From: Neisseriaceae bacterium ESL0693
GTDB taxonomy: Bacteria; Pseudomonadota; Gammaproteobacteria; Burkholderiales; Neisseriaceae
Direction of reading: 5' to 3'
DNA: 64,000 bases
Assembly: GCA_029433475.1 (NCBI GenBank)
Contig: JAQTIE010000012.1
Location: forward strand, 1-64,000
The notes beneath the pieces are model-generated. The model did no database searches. It had not been told where the DNA came from and worked only from the letters and a program-made list of their open reading frames with translations. Each line of letters opens with the position of its first letter. The stretch's first letter is position 1. The translations under genes were made by a program, and so were the position numbers. This document shows, piece by piece, positions 45,881 to 56,154 of the stretch.

Positions 45881-46822
45881 TCAGGCCTGAAAATGCACAA
45901 TATGCTCAGGCAGAATCGTCAATGGCCAGTATTCGCCCGCCACCGGTAACCGTTCCTGTAACGGCAGCCACCAATTCAGCGCACCATAGTGCGCATGTAC
46001 CACACTGGCCACACAGGCGTCAGCACGCAGCGAAACCGCCTGTATGAGGGTAGGCGTACCGGCTTTTGTATCCAGCTTTAAGGCATTTTGCGGGATATAG
46101 CAATCATCGCGTACATTATCGCAGCCCAATAATCGCGCCACCCAGGCATCGCGTGGCCGCGTCAGCAAGGTAACCGCATCGCCTTTTTGTACCCATTGCC
46201 CGTCACGCAACAGACAAATCCGGTCGGCCAGTGCAAAAGCCTCAGCCGGGCTATGCGTCACCAATACACTGGGGCAATGCTGCTGACTTAATAATCGTTG
46301 TGTCAGCCGCTGTAAATCGCCGCGCAAGGTGGTGTCTAAAGCAGAAAACGGCTCATCCAGTAATAATGCCCGCGGTCCGATCACCAGCGCGCGCGCCAAG
46401 GCCACACGTTGCTTTTCACCACCGGACAACGTGGTTACCGGCTCCATCGCCGCGTGTGCCAGCCCTACTTGCTGTAGCATCTCCTCAGCAGCTTTTCTGG
46501 CCGGCGCCTTGGCCATACCCTGCATGCGTAAACCAAACGCCACGTTCTGCCACACATTCAAATGCGGCAATAACGCATAATCCTGAAACATGAGTGCAAA
46601 TCGCCGCTTTTCCGGCGCCATGGCAGTGATGTCCTGATCGTGATCAAAAATATGGCCGCTGTCCGGCGCCACCAGACCGGCAGCAATGTTCAGTAAAGTT
46701 GATTTACCGCTGCCACTGGCACCCAGAATGGCCACCATTTCGCCGGCAGCCACCTGCAAATCCAAGTCATGTGCCACCACTTTATGCCCAAAACGTTTAC
46801 TGATTTTTTGCCAGATAAGCAT
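45881..46822 (-). CDS. thiQ: Thiamine ABC transporter, ATP-binding protein
   Basis: The 313-residue ATPase of the ThiBPQ importer for thiamine and thiamine phosphates. Walker A GASGSGKST is at 34-42, the Q-loop in LMFQDYALLPHLNV, signature LSGGEKQRV at 132-140 and Walker B LLLDEPFSALD at about 155-165. A C-terminal extension of about 100 residues beyond the ~210-residue nucleotide-binding core may form a regulatory domain; E. coli ThiQ lacks most of it. It begins 1 bp after the thiP stop (TAACATG), so translation is coupled. Confidence 0.88.
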   Translation of the reverse strand: MLIWQKISKRFGHKVVAHDLDLQVAAGEMVAILGASGSGKSTLLNIAAGLVAPDSGHIFDHDQDITAMAPEKRRFALMFQDYALLPHLNVWQNVAFGLRMQGMAKAPARKAAEEMLQQVGLAHAAMEPVTTLSGGEKQRVALARALVIGPRALLLDEPFSALDTTLRGDLQRLTQRLLSQQHCPSVLVTHSPAEAFALADRICLLRDGQWVQKGDAVTLLTRPRDAWVARLLGCDNVRDDCYIPQNALKLDTKAGTPTLIQAVSLRADACVASVVHAHYGALNWWLPLQERLPVAGEYWPLTILPEHIVHFQA

Positions 46823-46823
46823 G

Positions 46824-48377
46824 TTATTGCCCCTTTCTGCGGGCAGATGTCTGCCATTCCAGTAACATAAAAATCAAAGTCGCCAGTATCATCAACACGC
46901 CGGTCAAGACCATTGCCCGATCATAATTATCTGAGCCGGGGATATTTAAATAATGATAAATCAAGGTGGTCAATGTCTGCCATTCCGGCCGCGATAAAAA
47001 CAATGTGGCCGCAAATTCACCCACACAGGTGGCGGCCGCCAAGGCCAGACCGCGCTGTAAGGCCGGCCTTAATAAAGGCACAACCACAGTTTTTACACTT
47101 TGCCAGCGCGTGGCACCTAATGTCCGGGCGGCCGCCACATAACTTTTTGGCAAGCCATCCAGCGCGGCCAGTACGTCTTTGGTCACAAAAGGATAGGCCA
47201 GCAAGGCATAAGTGCACACCAGCATACTCATGGAAGCCATCCAGGCCGGATAACACAGCAGTAAACCAAAGGAGATACACACGGGCGACACCATAAACGG
47301 TAAAAAAGTCAGACCGCGTATCCAGTTAACATAATGCGCCAATACCGCATGGCTGACTCCCAGTATCATTGCCAGCAATACCGCCATGCTACTGAAACGC
47401 AACATATTCCCAATCGCCTGCCAAGTCTCTGTCTCAGCCATGACCCGCCACGATGCCCCCGCCAGTAACAACCTGCCCCAGACAGTCACCAGCGGCAAAG
47501 CACAGCAAACCAACAAAATCAGTAAGGCCACCGCCAGCGCCCCTTTTTGCCATCGCTGTTGCGGTGGTTGCGGCCACAGAGGCATCACTACCACCTCCTG
47601 AGCCGTCCATTTACTCAATACCGCATAAGTTAAACCTGCCATCAGCGTCACCGCCAGCGCCCACAAAACCAACACGCTGGCCTGATCCATATCCAGTTCC
47701 AGCGCAATCAGCTGATAAATCTGTACTTCCAAAGTACCATAACGGGCACCGCCCAATAATAACGCCAGCCCGAAACCAGAAAAACAATATAAAAACACCA
47801 GACATACACCACCGATCAGCCACGGACACAACACCCGCCACTCCACCTGCCAGAAGCGCTGCCAGGCTGTGGCACCAAATGCCTGTGCCATCTGCATCTG
47901 GGTGGCCGGTACGCGGCATAAACCCTGATAGACGGCCTGAACCAGCACCGGCAGATTAAAAAACACATTGCCATAAAACAAAAGATAAGGCGTATCATTC
48001 CAGCCACGCCATAACCAGCCTTGTTCACCGAATAAACCCAGAACACCCACGGCTGCCACCAGCGTGGGCATCACAAAAGGCAAGATCAGCAAGCGCAATA
48101 ACCATTTTCGTCCACGAAACTCAATATGTGCCAATACCCAGCCCACTGGTACCCCCAGAAGCGCAACCAAAAATGCACTGACCAAAGCCTGCCAGAGGGT
48201 CCAAGACAAAAGGCGGCGCATATATTCATCCTGCCAGACCTGGCCAAACGTAGTGACATGTGTATACTGCATGACCTGAAAGAGTGGCAGCAACACCATG
48301 GCCACCAGAAAAGCCAGTGGCAATATTCCCAGCATAACCGGCATCATACGGCTGAATTTTATCTGTATTCTGTTCAT
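46824..48377 (-). CDS. thiP: Thiamine ABC transporter, permease
   Basis: A 517-residue permease made of two fused binding-protein-dependent transport domains with about 12 helices, as in ThiP and FbpB-type iron permeases. EAA-like loops are visible twice: QAFGATAWQRFWQVEW (about 165-180) and AARTLGATRWQSVKTVVVP in the second half. The order thiB-thiP-thiQ on the minus strand settles thiamine over iron, since the binding protein is ThiB-like. A terminator-like hairpin lies between thiB and thiP. Confidence 0.88.
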   Translation of the reverse strand: MNRIQIKFSRMMPVMLGILPLAFLVAMVLLPLFQVMQYTHVTTFGQVWQDEYMRRLLSWTLWQALVSAFLVALLGVPVGWVLAHIEFRGRKWLLRLLILPFVMPTLVAAVGVLGLFGEQGWLWRGWNDTPYLLFYGNVFFNLPVLVQAVYQGLCRVPATQMQMAQAFGATAWQRFWQVEWRVLCPWLIGGVCLVFLYCFSGFGLALLLGGARYGTLEVQIYQLIALELDMDQASVLVLWALAVTLMAGLTYAVLSKWTAQEVVVMPLWPQPPQQRWQKGALAVALLILLVCCALPLVTVWGRLLLAGASWRVMAETETWQAIGNMLRFSSMAVLLAMILGVSHAVLAHYVNWIRGLTFLPFMVSPVCISFGLLLCYPAWMASMSMLVCTYALLAYPFVTKDVLAALDGLPKSYVAAARTLGATRWQSVKTVVVPLLRPALQRGLALAAATCVGEFAATLFLSRPEWQTLTTLIYHYLNIPGSDNYDRAMVLTGVLMILATLIFMLLEWQTSARRKGQ

Positions 48378-48445
48378 GTCACTGGCCTCACACTATCAAG
48401 GTATCGATGTAGCTGTCGCATCAATCACTCAGATCCATAAGAAAA

Positions 48446-48474
48446 ACAGGCACCGGAATATGTCCCATGCCTGT
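48446..48474 (-). terminator. Partial terminator between thiB and thiP
   Basis: Arms ACAGGCA and TGCCTGT with a TTTTTCTT run on the minus strand, inside the operon. It could let thiB be made in excess over the membrane parts. The function is inferred from position. Confidence 0.6.
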
Positions 48475-48500
48475 ATTCTAAAAACCGATGCCTGCCAACA

Positions 48501-49508
48501 CTAGCGCAGCACCGTTTTAATCCAGCGGCTGACCCAGCTTTGCTGTTTGGCCTGCATATCGGCCAGACTGGCTTGTTTGGGCTGATAATTAATCATACTT
48601 TGCTGCATCACTTCCGGCACCGGCGTCCCTTTCACGGCCGGAAACACCCACATCGAAGTAGGGATGGCCGCCTGTATCCGCGGGCTTTGTAAAAACTGTA
48701 CCAGTTTGGCCGATAATTGTGGTTGGGGTGTACGGTTCAATACCGCCGCACCTTCTACCTGTAAAAAGACGCCACCATCTAACAAAAGATTTCCAGTGGG
48801 TGATGTGCGGTATTTACCCTTACCATAATAAATCTCCGCCGCCGGACTGGAAGCATAACTCACCACCATCGGGCGGCTGCCGCCATTCAAAGTAAAATCA
48901 GTATAATAGGTATCACTCCAGCTACGACCAATCTTGACCCCGTTCAAACGCATTTTATGCCACCACTCAAATGCCTCTTCTTCCCCCAGAGAACCGATAT
49001 TGGCCATCAGAAAATCCAGTCCTACATTGGACGTGGCCGGACTGGGTAAAGCCAGCAGATTTTTATACCGCGGCAAAGTCAGATCATTGAGCGAAGCTGG
49101 CAACGGCAAACGATGCTGGGCAAACCATGCCTTATCATAGTTAATCGTCACATAACCATAATCAATCGCCACTGCCTGCGGCAAACTGACCACCGCGGGC
49201 AGGCTGGCCGGCTGATTCGGTGCCAGAACATCAAAATGGCGGGCTTTCATGATATTGCTGTTATCCAGCCCATACACCACATCAGCAATCGGATTGGCAC
49301 GCGTTAAAATCAACCGGTTCAACATTTCATTGGCGCCGCCCATTTTAATCACGTTTAATTTGACATCGTGGGTACGTTCAAACAAAGCCAGCTCAGCCGG
49401 CGGTAAATTAAATGATTGATGCACAACCAGACGCAATGTCGTCTGTGCCTGTGTCATGGCTGAAATCAGCCATAATCCACAGAAGAGCCACCTAATCACT
49501 ATTTTCAT
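48501..49508 (-). CDS. thiB: Thiamine-binding periplasmic protein
   Basis: A 335-residue type II periplasmic binding protein with a Sec signal peptide (MKIVIRWLFCGLWLISAMTQ, cleavage after AQA near 21). Family blocks are the N-terminal LRLVVHQSF, then FERTHDVKLNVIKMGGANEMLNRL, ADVVYGLDNSN, YGYVTINYDKAWF and a Trp/Tyr-rich ligand region SWSDTYYTDFTLNGGSRPMVVSYASSPAAE. ThiB captures thiamine and its phosphates for ThiPQ. It is first in the operon and divergent from the nucleotidase gene. No TPP riboswitch is visible in the 61-bp gap to that gene. Confidence 0.9.
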   Translation of the reverse strand: MKIVIRWLFCGLWLISAMTQAQTTLRLVVHQSFNLPPAELALFERTHDVKLNVIKMGGANEMLNRLILTRANPIADVVYGLDNSNIMKARHFDVLAPNQPASLPAVVSLPQAVAIDYGYVTINYDKAWFAQHRLPLPASLNDLTLPRYKNLLALPSPATSNVGLDFLMANIGSLGEEEAFEWWHKMRLNGVKIGRSWSDTYYTDFTLNGGSRPMVVSYASSPAAEIYYGKGKYRTSPTGNLLLDGGVFLQVEGAAVLNRTPQPQLSAKLVQFLQSPRIQAAIPTSMWVFPAVKGTPVPEVMQQSMINYQPKQASLADMQAKQQSWVSRWIKTVLR

Positions 49509-49569
49509 TTCAACCTCATCTTTTTTGATAAAATCAACACATTCGTTTTACCACATCAAGCCACATCAC

Positions 49570-50232
49570 ATGACCGCTATCTGCTGGATATTTGATCTAG
49601 ATAATACTTTACACCATGCCGATCAGGGCATATTCCAGATCATCAATCAAAACATGACCGCCTATATAGCAAAAAAACTCAGACTTAGCCAGCCTCAGGC
49701 GTCCGGTTTACGCCAGCATTACTGGCAGCGCTATGGCGCCACTTTGGCGGGTTTACAACAACATCATCCCGAATGTGATCTGGCTGACTTTTTAAAGGCC
49801 AGCCATCCCATACCCGATATTCTGCCCAGACTCAGACCAGTAGCACAAGTGGCCGCTACCCTGGCTCAGCTGGACGGGGAAAAATTTGTTTTTTCCAATG
49901 GCCCTACCTTTTACGTTCAGGCCATCATCGAAAACATGCAGTTATCCGACCATTTTCAAGGATTATTTGGCATCGACCGGTTTCATTTCTACCATAAACC
50001 GCAACCACAGGCCTATGAGGCACTGTGCCGCCATATCCAGCGCCTCCCGCAACACTGCATCATGGTAGACGATCAAATCAATAACCTGCACACTGCCCGC
50101 CAGCTGGGCATGCATACCATCTGGTTCGGACAGCATACCTATCCGTGTACTGCCATCAGCGCCACTGCCTGCGATATGCACCAATTATTACACATCGCCA
50201 CCAGCTTAAACATTAACCCTATACGACATTAA
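49570..50232 (+). CDS. HAD-family pyrimidine 5'-nucleotidase-like phosphatase
   Basis: A 220-residue HAD phosphatase from the ATG at 49570, chosen because the HAD motif then sits at the N-terminus (MTAICWIFDLDNTLHHADQG). An upstream frame start (49456) would overlap thiB. Motif I is DLDNTLH, motif II is VFSNGP, then HKPQPQAYE with the lysine, and motif III is MVDDQINNLHTARQLGM. The family dephosphorylates pyrimidine nucleotides; the substrate here is inferred. It is divergent from thiBPQ across a short shared promoter region. Confidence 0.85.
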   Translation: MTAICWIFDLDNTLHHADQGIFQIINQNMTAYIAKKLRLSQPQASGLRQHYWQRYGATLAGLQQHHPECDLADFLKASHPIPDILPRLRPVAQVAATLAQLDGEKFVFSNGPTFYVQAIIENMQLSDHFQGLFGIDRFHFYHKPQPQAYEALCRHIQRLPQHCIMVDDQINNLHTARQLGMHTIWFGQHTYPCTAISATACDMHQLLHIATSLNINPIRH

Positions 50233-50294
50233 GTAAACTCTCTACAATAGCGCTTAACCCTTTAATGACCGCTCCAATCCCTAAGGAAATCATC

Positions 50295-50558
50295 ATGCGT
50301 ATTGCCCTAACATTACTCTGTAGTCTGTGTTTTCTGGCTGGTTGCACCTGGGAAACCTATCAGGATGCTAATGGACAAACCAAACTGCGTCAGAAGTATG
50401 AACCCGGTAGTCGCGTGGTTTATCAGGATGGCACTTACTCACACAACCTGCGCTACAACAGCCTGCGTCCCGAACCGCATGTTTTAAAACCCAGCGTAAA
50501 CGATGGCCGTGAAACACTGCCACCCAACACCCACTGGCCGACCGGCAGCGCCGAATAG
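50295..50558 (+). CDS. Small lipoprotein
   Basis: An 87-residue protein from the ATG at 50295, preceded by an AAGGAA ribosome site. A lipobox LAGC follows the hydrophobic signal MRIALTLLCSLCFLAGC, so residue C17 is the likely lipidated cysteine. The mature part (TWETYQDANGQTKLRQKYEPG ... NTHWPTGSAE) is hydrophilic and of unknown function. It sits between the nucleotidase gene and glmU, all in the same direction. It is Neisseriaceae-type in appearance; no domain is recognised. Confidence 0.75.
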   Translation: MRIALTLLCSLCFLAGCTWETYQDANGQTKLRQKYEPGSRVVYQDGTYSHNLRYNSLRPEPHVLKPSVNDGRETLPPNTHWPTGSAE

Positions 50559-50635
50559 CAGCCCCTGTTGTTCTCATTCAGGCGACCATGTTCCGGTCGC
50601 CGTTCCTTGTTCAATCCAGCTTTTTGATTTGCCTT

Positions 50636-52003
50636 ATGTCCACACCCGAACTTAACATCGTCATTCTTGCTGCCGGTAAAGGCACGCGTATGTATTCAGC
50701 CCTGCCCAAAGTATTGCACCGCATCGGCGGCCAGACCATGCTGGAACGCGTCATTGCCACAGCCCAAAGCCTGAAACCGCAACGCATCAGCGTGGTTATC
50801 GGCCATGGTAAAGAATTGGTACAACAACAGGTTAAAGCCGATGTACAATGGGTAGAACAAAACCAGCAGCTGGGCACCGGCCATGCAGTTAAAACCGCCC
50901 TGCCTTATCTCTCCCATCAAGGCCAGACCCTGATTTTATATGGAGACGTGCCGCTGATTGATGCCGAGACACTACAACAATTGTGTCAGACTGCCGGTGA
51001 TCAGATTGCGCTCCTGACTGATGTCTTGCCTGACCCCAAGGGTTATGGCCGCATAATCCGCCAACAGGATAAAGTTGTCGCCATTGTCGAAGAAAAAGAC
51101 GCCACCGCCGCCCAGAAAACCATTACCGAGACCAATACCGGCATTTTCGTATTGCCCAGCCATAAATTAGCCTCATGGCTGAACGCCCTGCAAAACAACA
51201 ACGCCCAGCAAGAATATTACCTGACCGACCTCATCGCACTGGCTCATCAGGACGGCATCGAAATCAGACCGGTGCCCGTACGCGCCTCTTATCTGGCCGC
51301 CGGCGTTAACAATAAAATACAGCTGGCACAACTGGAACGCATTCTGCAACAACAACAAGCCCAGACACTCCTAAAAGCAGGCGTTACCTTACTCGATCCG
51401 GCACGCTTTGACTTGCGCGGCCACATTATTCATGGCCGAGACGTCAGCATTGATATCAACGTCATTCTGGAAGGCACCATTACATTAGGTGACAACGTCA
51501 CCATTGGCGCCCATTGTGTCATTAAAAATGCCACCATCGGCAGCGGCACCACCATTGCCCCTTATTCCCATCTGGAAAACTGCACCATCGGCCAGAATGC
51601 CCACATCGGCCCTTTTGCCCGTTTACGTCCCGACACTGACATTGGCGATCAGGTACACATTGGCAACTTTGTTGAAGTCAAAAACAGTATCATCGGCACC
51701 GGCAGCAAAGCCAACCACCTCACCTATCTGGGCGACGCCCGCATCGGCCAGTACAGCAACATCGGCGCCGGTACCATTACCTGTAACTACGATGGCGTAC
51801 ACAAACACCCCACCACCATCGGCGATCATGTTCGCATCGGTTCTGGCAACATGCTGGTGGCACCGGTACAGATCGGCGACAAAGCCACCACCGGCGCCGG
51901 CAGCACCATCAGCAAAAACTGCCCGCCCGGCCAGCTGACACTGGCACGCAGCCGTCAGGTTACTCTGCCCAACTGGATACGGCCGGAAAAAGACAAAAAG
52001 TGA
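50636..52003 (+). CDS. glmU: Bifunctional UDP-N-acetylglucosamine pyrophosphorylase / glucosamine-1-phosphate acetyltransferase
   Basis: GlmU acetylates glucosamine-1-phosphate and uridylylates it to UDP-GlcNAc for wall and lipopolysaccharide synthesis. The ATG at 50636 gives 455 residues starting MSTPELNIVILAAGKGTRM. The nucleotidyltransferase domain (1-~230) has LAAGKGTRM at 11-19 and YGDVPLI. The left-handed beta-helix of hexapeptide repeats begins near 250 and carries the acetyltransferase site, with KANHLTYLGDARIG and GAGTITCNYDG. glmS, the step two reactions earlier, lies 2 kb downstream on the same strand but separated by another gene. Confidence 0.98.
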   Translation: MSTPELNIVILAAGKGTRMYSALPKVLHRIGGQTMLERVIATAQSLKPQRISVVIGHGKELVQQQVKADVQWVEQNQQLGTGHAVKTALPYLSHQGQTLILYGDVPLIDAETLQQLCQTAGDQIALLTDVLPDPKGYGRIIRQQDKVVAIVEEKDATAAQKTITETNTGIFVLPSHKLASWLNALQNNNAQQEYYLTDLIALAHQDGIEIRPVPVRASYLAAGVNNKIQLAQLERILQQQQAQTLLKAGVTLLDPARFDLRGHIIHGRDVSIDINVILEGTITLGDNVTIGAHCVIKNATIGSGTTIAPYSHLENCTIGQNAHIGPFARLRPDTDIGDQVHIGNFVEVKNSIIGTGSKANHLTYLGDARIGQYSNIGAGTITCNYDGVHKHPTTIGDHVRIGSGNMLVAPVQIGDKATTGAGSTISKNCPPGQLTLARSRQVTLPNWIRPEKDKK

Positions 52004-52762
52004 TGTTGCTGTCAGGCATGACCACTGTTACCTCACACTGATCAGCCATAATCCATCATATGTTCATGGATTACTCAACCTGAGACCACACTGACCCATA
52101 CCAAGAGACCACCCTCATGGCCTGACAACTGTCTATCCGATGATGATCAATATACTGAATATGAAATTTGAATATTAACAGACATACACCAAACCGGCGA
52201 TGCAATAATCATCAAACCGCAACCTGACCAACACACCCCCGGATTGTCATTCAACCAGCCAATAAAAAACACCAAGTTACTGCAATACCCATCTGCTCAG
52301 ATGAAGCGGATTAATTATAATATACCATGATCAGACAGGTTCAATTTGGAGACAATCCCCCTAAAAACACCAACAAGATTAATGTCATCAATAATATATT
52401 TATAATATCATGACATAGAAGGCTTCAACTGCCAGCAAAGTCATGCTAAAAATAAAACCTGTTGCCGCTTTAACCATTCCCCACATATATCTCTTGGCAG
52501 CCTGCCGGAGAAAAAAACCAAGCAGATTATTGACAATATCGACAACGAAATAAGCAAAATCGTTTCATTCATCAATACAGTTTGATCTGATGTATATGCA
52601 AATATATTATTTTAAAATTGTTATCAATGTTGTAGCGACTTTACGAATACGCTGGCATAATAAATCATAAATAGACTAAACTATCCGCTTACCCAAAAAT
52701 AACCAACACAACATACCCACACTGACCAGAAACCAAAGCATTGAATCAGGGAGAAACAGACT

Positions 52763-53620
52763 GTGTCTGAAGTCAAGAATTTATATCAGCTGTTAAATAT
52801 CGCGCCAACCGCATCTATGGCAGCAATCAGACAGGCCATACATCAAGCAGCTAAAAAGCAGACACTCAGCGCCAGTGAATTGCAATTATGCAATAATATC
52901 CTGCTGAATGAAGCATTACGCCAAAAATACAATGCCGCATTGTTGGCTGCTTATCCAGCACTTCAGACACAACTGAACTGCCAGAACACAATACAACCCG
53001 CAGCACAAAAACCAAACAAAACAAAATGGCACCACGGTTTAAAATATCTGCTATTGATTATTGTGTTCATGATGATTGGCAGCGGCGGTTATGCTGCCTA
53101 CCACTACTACCCGATTTATGCCGCACAGAAAGCAGTTAAAGAGAGGCTTCAAAATGCTGAATCAGTCAGATTTTATGATCTAAATCGATACATCAGCAAA
53201 CAAGGGAAAACAACTCATATTTCAGGTTATTACAATGCCATATTGACTGAGTGCGGCTCTAGTGGCAAACGCCGGTTTGTCTATCGGATTAAAGATCAAA
53301 AAATATGGCTTATTCCCAATCAGAAACCCGATGATTTTGACCTGGAAATCCGTTACAGTAATCTTTGGCGCATTTTTCATGAGCATCAATCTCCAGAAAA
53401 AATGACAGCATTATTGGATCAGATGGCAAATAATAACGAAAAATTTGATCGAATGAGCCAACGTTTAGAACTATTGAGCAATGAGATAAACACTAAAGAG
53501 CTGAATGAAGAGGATATCAAACACTATGAAACAGAATTGGAACAAATAAAAAAATTATATGACGCCGCCGCAGCCATTGATGACGAATTAACCCAAAAAC
53601 TTTCCATCTATCCCCAATAG
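52763..53620 (+). CDS. Membrane protein with a degenerate J-domain-like N-terminus
   Basis: 285 residues. The first ~60 resemble a J domain in spacing (NLYQLLNIAPTASMAAIRQA ... LLNEALRQKYNAALLAAYP), but the HPD tripeptide needed to stimulate Hsp70 is absent. One membrane helix follows at about 92-115 (LKYLLLIIVFMMIGSGGYAA). The C-terminal part has a globular region and a coiled coil near 215-275. It may be a scaffold or a DnaJ-like relic. It sits alone; 52004-52762 before it and 53621-54025 after it show no gene I can defend. Confidence 0.7.
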   Translation: MSEVKNLYQLLNIAPTASMAAIRQAIHQAAKKQTLSASELQLCNNILLNEALRQKYNAALLAAYPALQTQLNCQNTIQPAAQKPNKTKWHHGLKYLLLIIVFMMIGSGGYAAYHYYPIYAAQKAVKERLQNAESVRFYDLNRYISKQGKTTHISGYYNAILTECGSSGKRRFVYRIKDQKIWLIPNQKPDDFDLEIRYSNLWRIFHEHQSPEKMTALLDQMANNNEKFDRMSQRLELLSNEINTKELNEEDIKHYETELEQIKKLYDAAAAIDDELTQKLSIYPQ

Positions 53621-54025
53621 CCATACGATACCCGCTTCAAGTTAAGCATCGCAGTCATGTCTTGAGTGCGGCGGCCGTGCGTAAATCTGTTTTATACACA
53701 CCATCAAAACCTGTAATCAATATTTTTAATCCTTAAACCTACAGACCAATACCGCAATAAAATTTGAAAAAACAAGACCAGCCCACACATTGATCTAATG
53801 TCTAAACCCTGTTCCGAGTATGATAAATACTCAAAAAGTATTTTAGAACAACGAAAACCAGATGTTACGATTGCAGCACATCGAAAAACCATCGTCACCA
53901 AAATCAATAAGCCAACATAAACTGATAAAATAGACCATCCGTTTGACGGCTGAATCACTCAATCATTAAAAAAATGCCAGCGAAATTGTCGCACAAACCG
54001 TAAGGCAAAAAAGTAAGGATAAAAC

Positions 54026-55867
54026 ATGTGTGGGATTGTTGGCGCTGTCCGCGCCCAAGATAATGTAGTGGATTTTCTGACCAGTGGACTGGAACGACTG
54101 GAATACCGCGGCTATGATTCCTCCGGTATTGCCGTATTAACCGACCAGGGCATGCAACGCGTACGCCGTGTCGGCCGAGTCAGACTGATGGAAGAAGCCG
54201 CACGTCAGGCCGGCTTACGCGGCCACTTGGGCATTGGCCACACCCGCTGGGCCACGCATGGCGGCGTTACCGAACCCAACGCCCACCCGCATATTTCACA
54301 TGAACTGATCGGCGTGGTGCACAACGGCATCATCGAAAACTTCGAAACCGAACGCGACCGGCTGCAAAAACTGGGTTATCAGTTTGAATCCCAGACCGAT
54401 ACCGAAGTCATTGCCCACAGCATTCATTATGAATACACCCATAGCCATCAGGGCGATTTATTTGCTGCGGTACAATCCGCCTGCCGCCGGTTTCAAGGTG
54501 CTTATGCTATTGCCGTGATCGCACAGGATGCGCCGGAAACTTTGGTGGCAGCACGCATGGGCTGTCCGTTACTGGTGGCGCTGGGTGAAGAAGAAAGCTT
54601 TGTGGCCTCAGATGTTTCCGCTGTCATTGCCCAGACCCGCCGGGTGGTTTTTCTGGAAAATGGCGATCTGGTGCAACTGTCTACCCAAGGCATTGATCGC
54701 ATGGTGGATCAGCACGGTGCAACCGTTGCGCGTGAAGTCAAAGTATCGGCATTGTCGCTAGCCTCACTGGAATTGGGTCCTTACAGCCATTTCATGCAAA
54801 AAGAAATTCACGAGCAGCCCAAAGCCATTACCGACACTGCCGAAGTGTTTCTGGTGGGCGGTTTCGAACCGGCCAATTTCGGAGACAGCGCTGCCGAGGT
54901 ATTCAATGATATCCACAGCATTAAAATACTTGCCTGTGGTACTTCCTACTACGCCGCCCTGACTGCGCGCTACTGGCTGGAAGACATTGCCGGCATACCC
55001 ACTGATGTGGAAATCGCCAGCGAATACCGCTATCGCCAGGTTATTGCCGACCCCAGACAACTGATCATTACCATCTCCCAATCCGGCGAAACGCTGGACA
55101 CAATGGAAGCGTTAAGGTACGCCCAGTCATTAGGACAAAAACACAGCCTTGCCATTTGCAATGTGATGGAGTCGGCGCTGCCACGAGAAAGTGAGCTGGT
55201 GCTTTATACCCGCGCCGGTGCTGAAATCGGCGTGGCCTCCACCAAAGCCTTTACCACCCAGCTGGTGGCCTTATTCGGGCTGGCGGTTACTTTGGGTAAA
55301 ATGCGCGGCCGCGTCAGCGCCAAAGCCGAACAAAACTACACCAATGAACTGCGGCTATTGCCCGGCAGCGTTCAGCATGCGCTGAATCTGGAACCGCAGA
55401 TCATTACCTGGGCGCACCAGTTTGCCGGCAAAGACAACGCCCTGTTTTTAGGGCGCGGCATACACTACCCCATCGCGCTCGAAGGAGCGCTCAAGCTGAA
55501 AGAAATCACCTATATCCACGCCGAAGCCTATCCGGCCGGTGAACTCAAACACGGCCCGCTGGCACTGGTCGATCAGGATATGCCGGTGGTGGTGATCGCC
55601 CCCAATGACAATTTACTGGAAAAAGTCAAAGCCAATATGCAGGAAGTGGCTGCCCGTGGCGGACAATTGTTTGTCTTCACTGATCTGGACAGCGAATACA
55701 ACACCAGCAAAGACGTGCACGTGATTCGCACTCCGCGCCATGTGGGCGTTCTGTCCCCCATCGTGCACACCATTCCGGTGCAATTACTGGCCTACCATAC
55801 TGCACTGGCACGTGGTACTGATGTGGATAAACCGCGTAATTTGGCTAAATCGGTAACGGTGGAGTAA
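54026..55867 (+). CDS. glmS: Glutamine-fructose-6-phosphate aminotransferase (isomerising)
   Basis: GlmS makes glucosamine-6-phosphate from fructose-6-phosphate and glutamine, the first step of the amino-sugar pathway. The 613 residues match the family. The N-terminal Ntn glutaminase domain starts [10 protein letters not shown] with catalytic C2, then HTRWATHG. Two SIS isomerase domains follow ([32 protein letters not shown] and [19 protein letters not shown]). The C-terminus ending [12 protein letters not shown] is canonical. It has a GGA-type ribosome site and a strong terminator. No glmS ribozyme is expected or seen in this lineage. Confidence 0.98.
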   Translation: MCGIVGAVRAQDNVVDFLTSGLERLEYRGYDSSGIAVLTDQGMQRVRRVGRVRLMEEAARQAGLRGHLGIGHTRWATHGGVTEPNAHPHISHELIGVVHNGIIENFETERDRLQKLGYQFESQTDTEVIAHSIHYEYTHSHQGDLFAAVQSACRRFQGAYAIAVIAQDAPETLVAARMGCPLLVALGEEESFVASDVSAVIAQTRRVVFLENGDLVQLSTQGIDRMVDQHGATVAREVKVSALSLASLELGPYSHFMQKEIHEQPKAITDTAEVFLVGGFEPANFGDSAAEVFNDIHSIKILACGTSYYAALTARYWLEDIAGIPTDVEIASEYRYRQVIADPRQLIITISQSGETLDTMEALRYAQSLGQKHSLAICNVMESALPRESELVLYTRAGAEIGVASTKAFTTQLVALFGLAVTLGKMRGRVSAKAEQNYTNELRLLPGSVQHALNLEPQIITWAHQFAGKDNALFLGRGIHYPIALEGALKLKEITYIHAEAYPAGELKHGPLALVDQDMPVVVIAPNDNLLEKVKANMQEVAARGGQLFVFTDLDSEYNTSKDVHVIRTPRHVGVLSPIVHTIPVQLLAYHTALARGTDVDKPRNLAKSVTVE

Positions 55868-55938
55868 AGCCAAACGATTGAAACCATCATGCATGATAGC
55901 TACTGATTTAAATCAGTAGTAGCCAGCATCAATAAATC

Positions 55939-55977
55939 AGCCTCATGTACTATGTAAAAGTACATGAGGCTTGTTTA
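55939..55977 (+). terminator. Intrinsic terminator of glmS
   Basis: Perfect 13-bp arms AGCCTCATGTACT and AGTACATGAGGCT, followed by TGTTTAT. Confidence 0.85.
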
Positions 55978-56154
55978 TAGTCTAATTCAGGACAGTACCA
56001 TTTTTGATTATCCGGCCACCATCACTCACACCGGTATTGGCCATCAATATTGCATATTAACAGCATAACTTTAGAGTAATGAATACTTTACCTGATATGC
56101 AGCAACGCAAGCGATCTATTAACCTGAACTACCCAAGGTTTTAAAATCTGGTTG

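Noticed and set aside
53704-53958. 84-codon hydrophobic minus-strand frame starting GTG
   Set aside because: Weak start, no ribosome site and no neighbour in the same direction; could be real but not supported.
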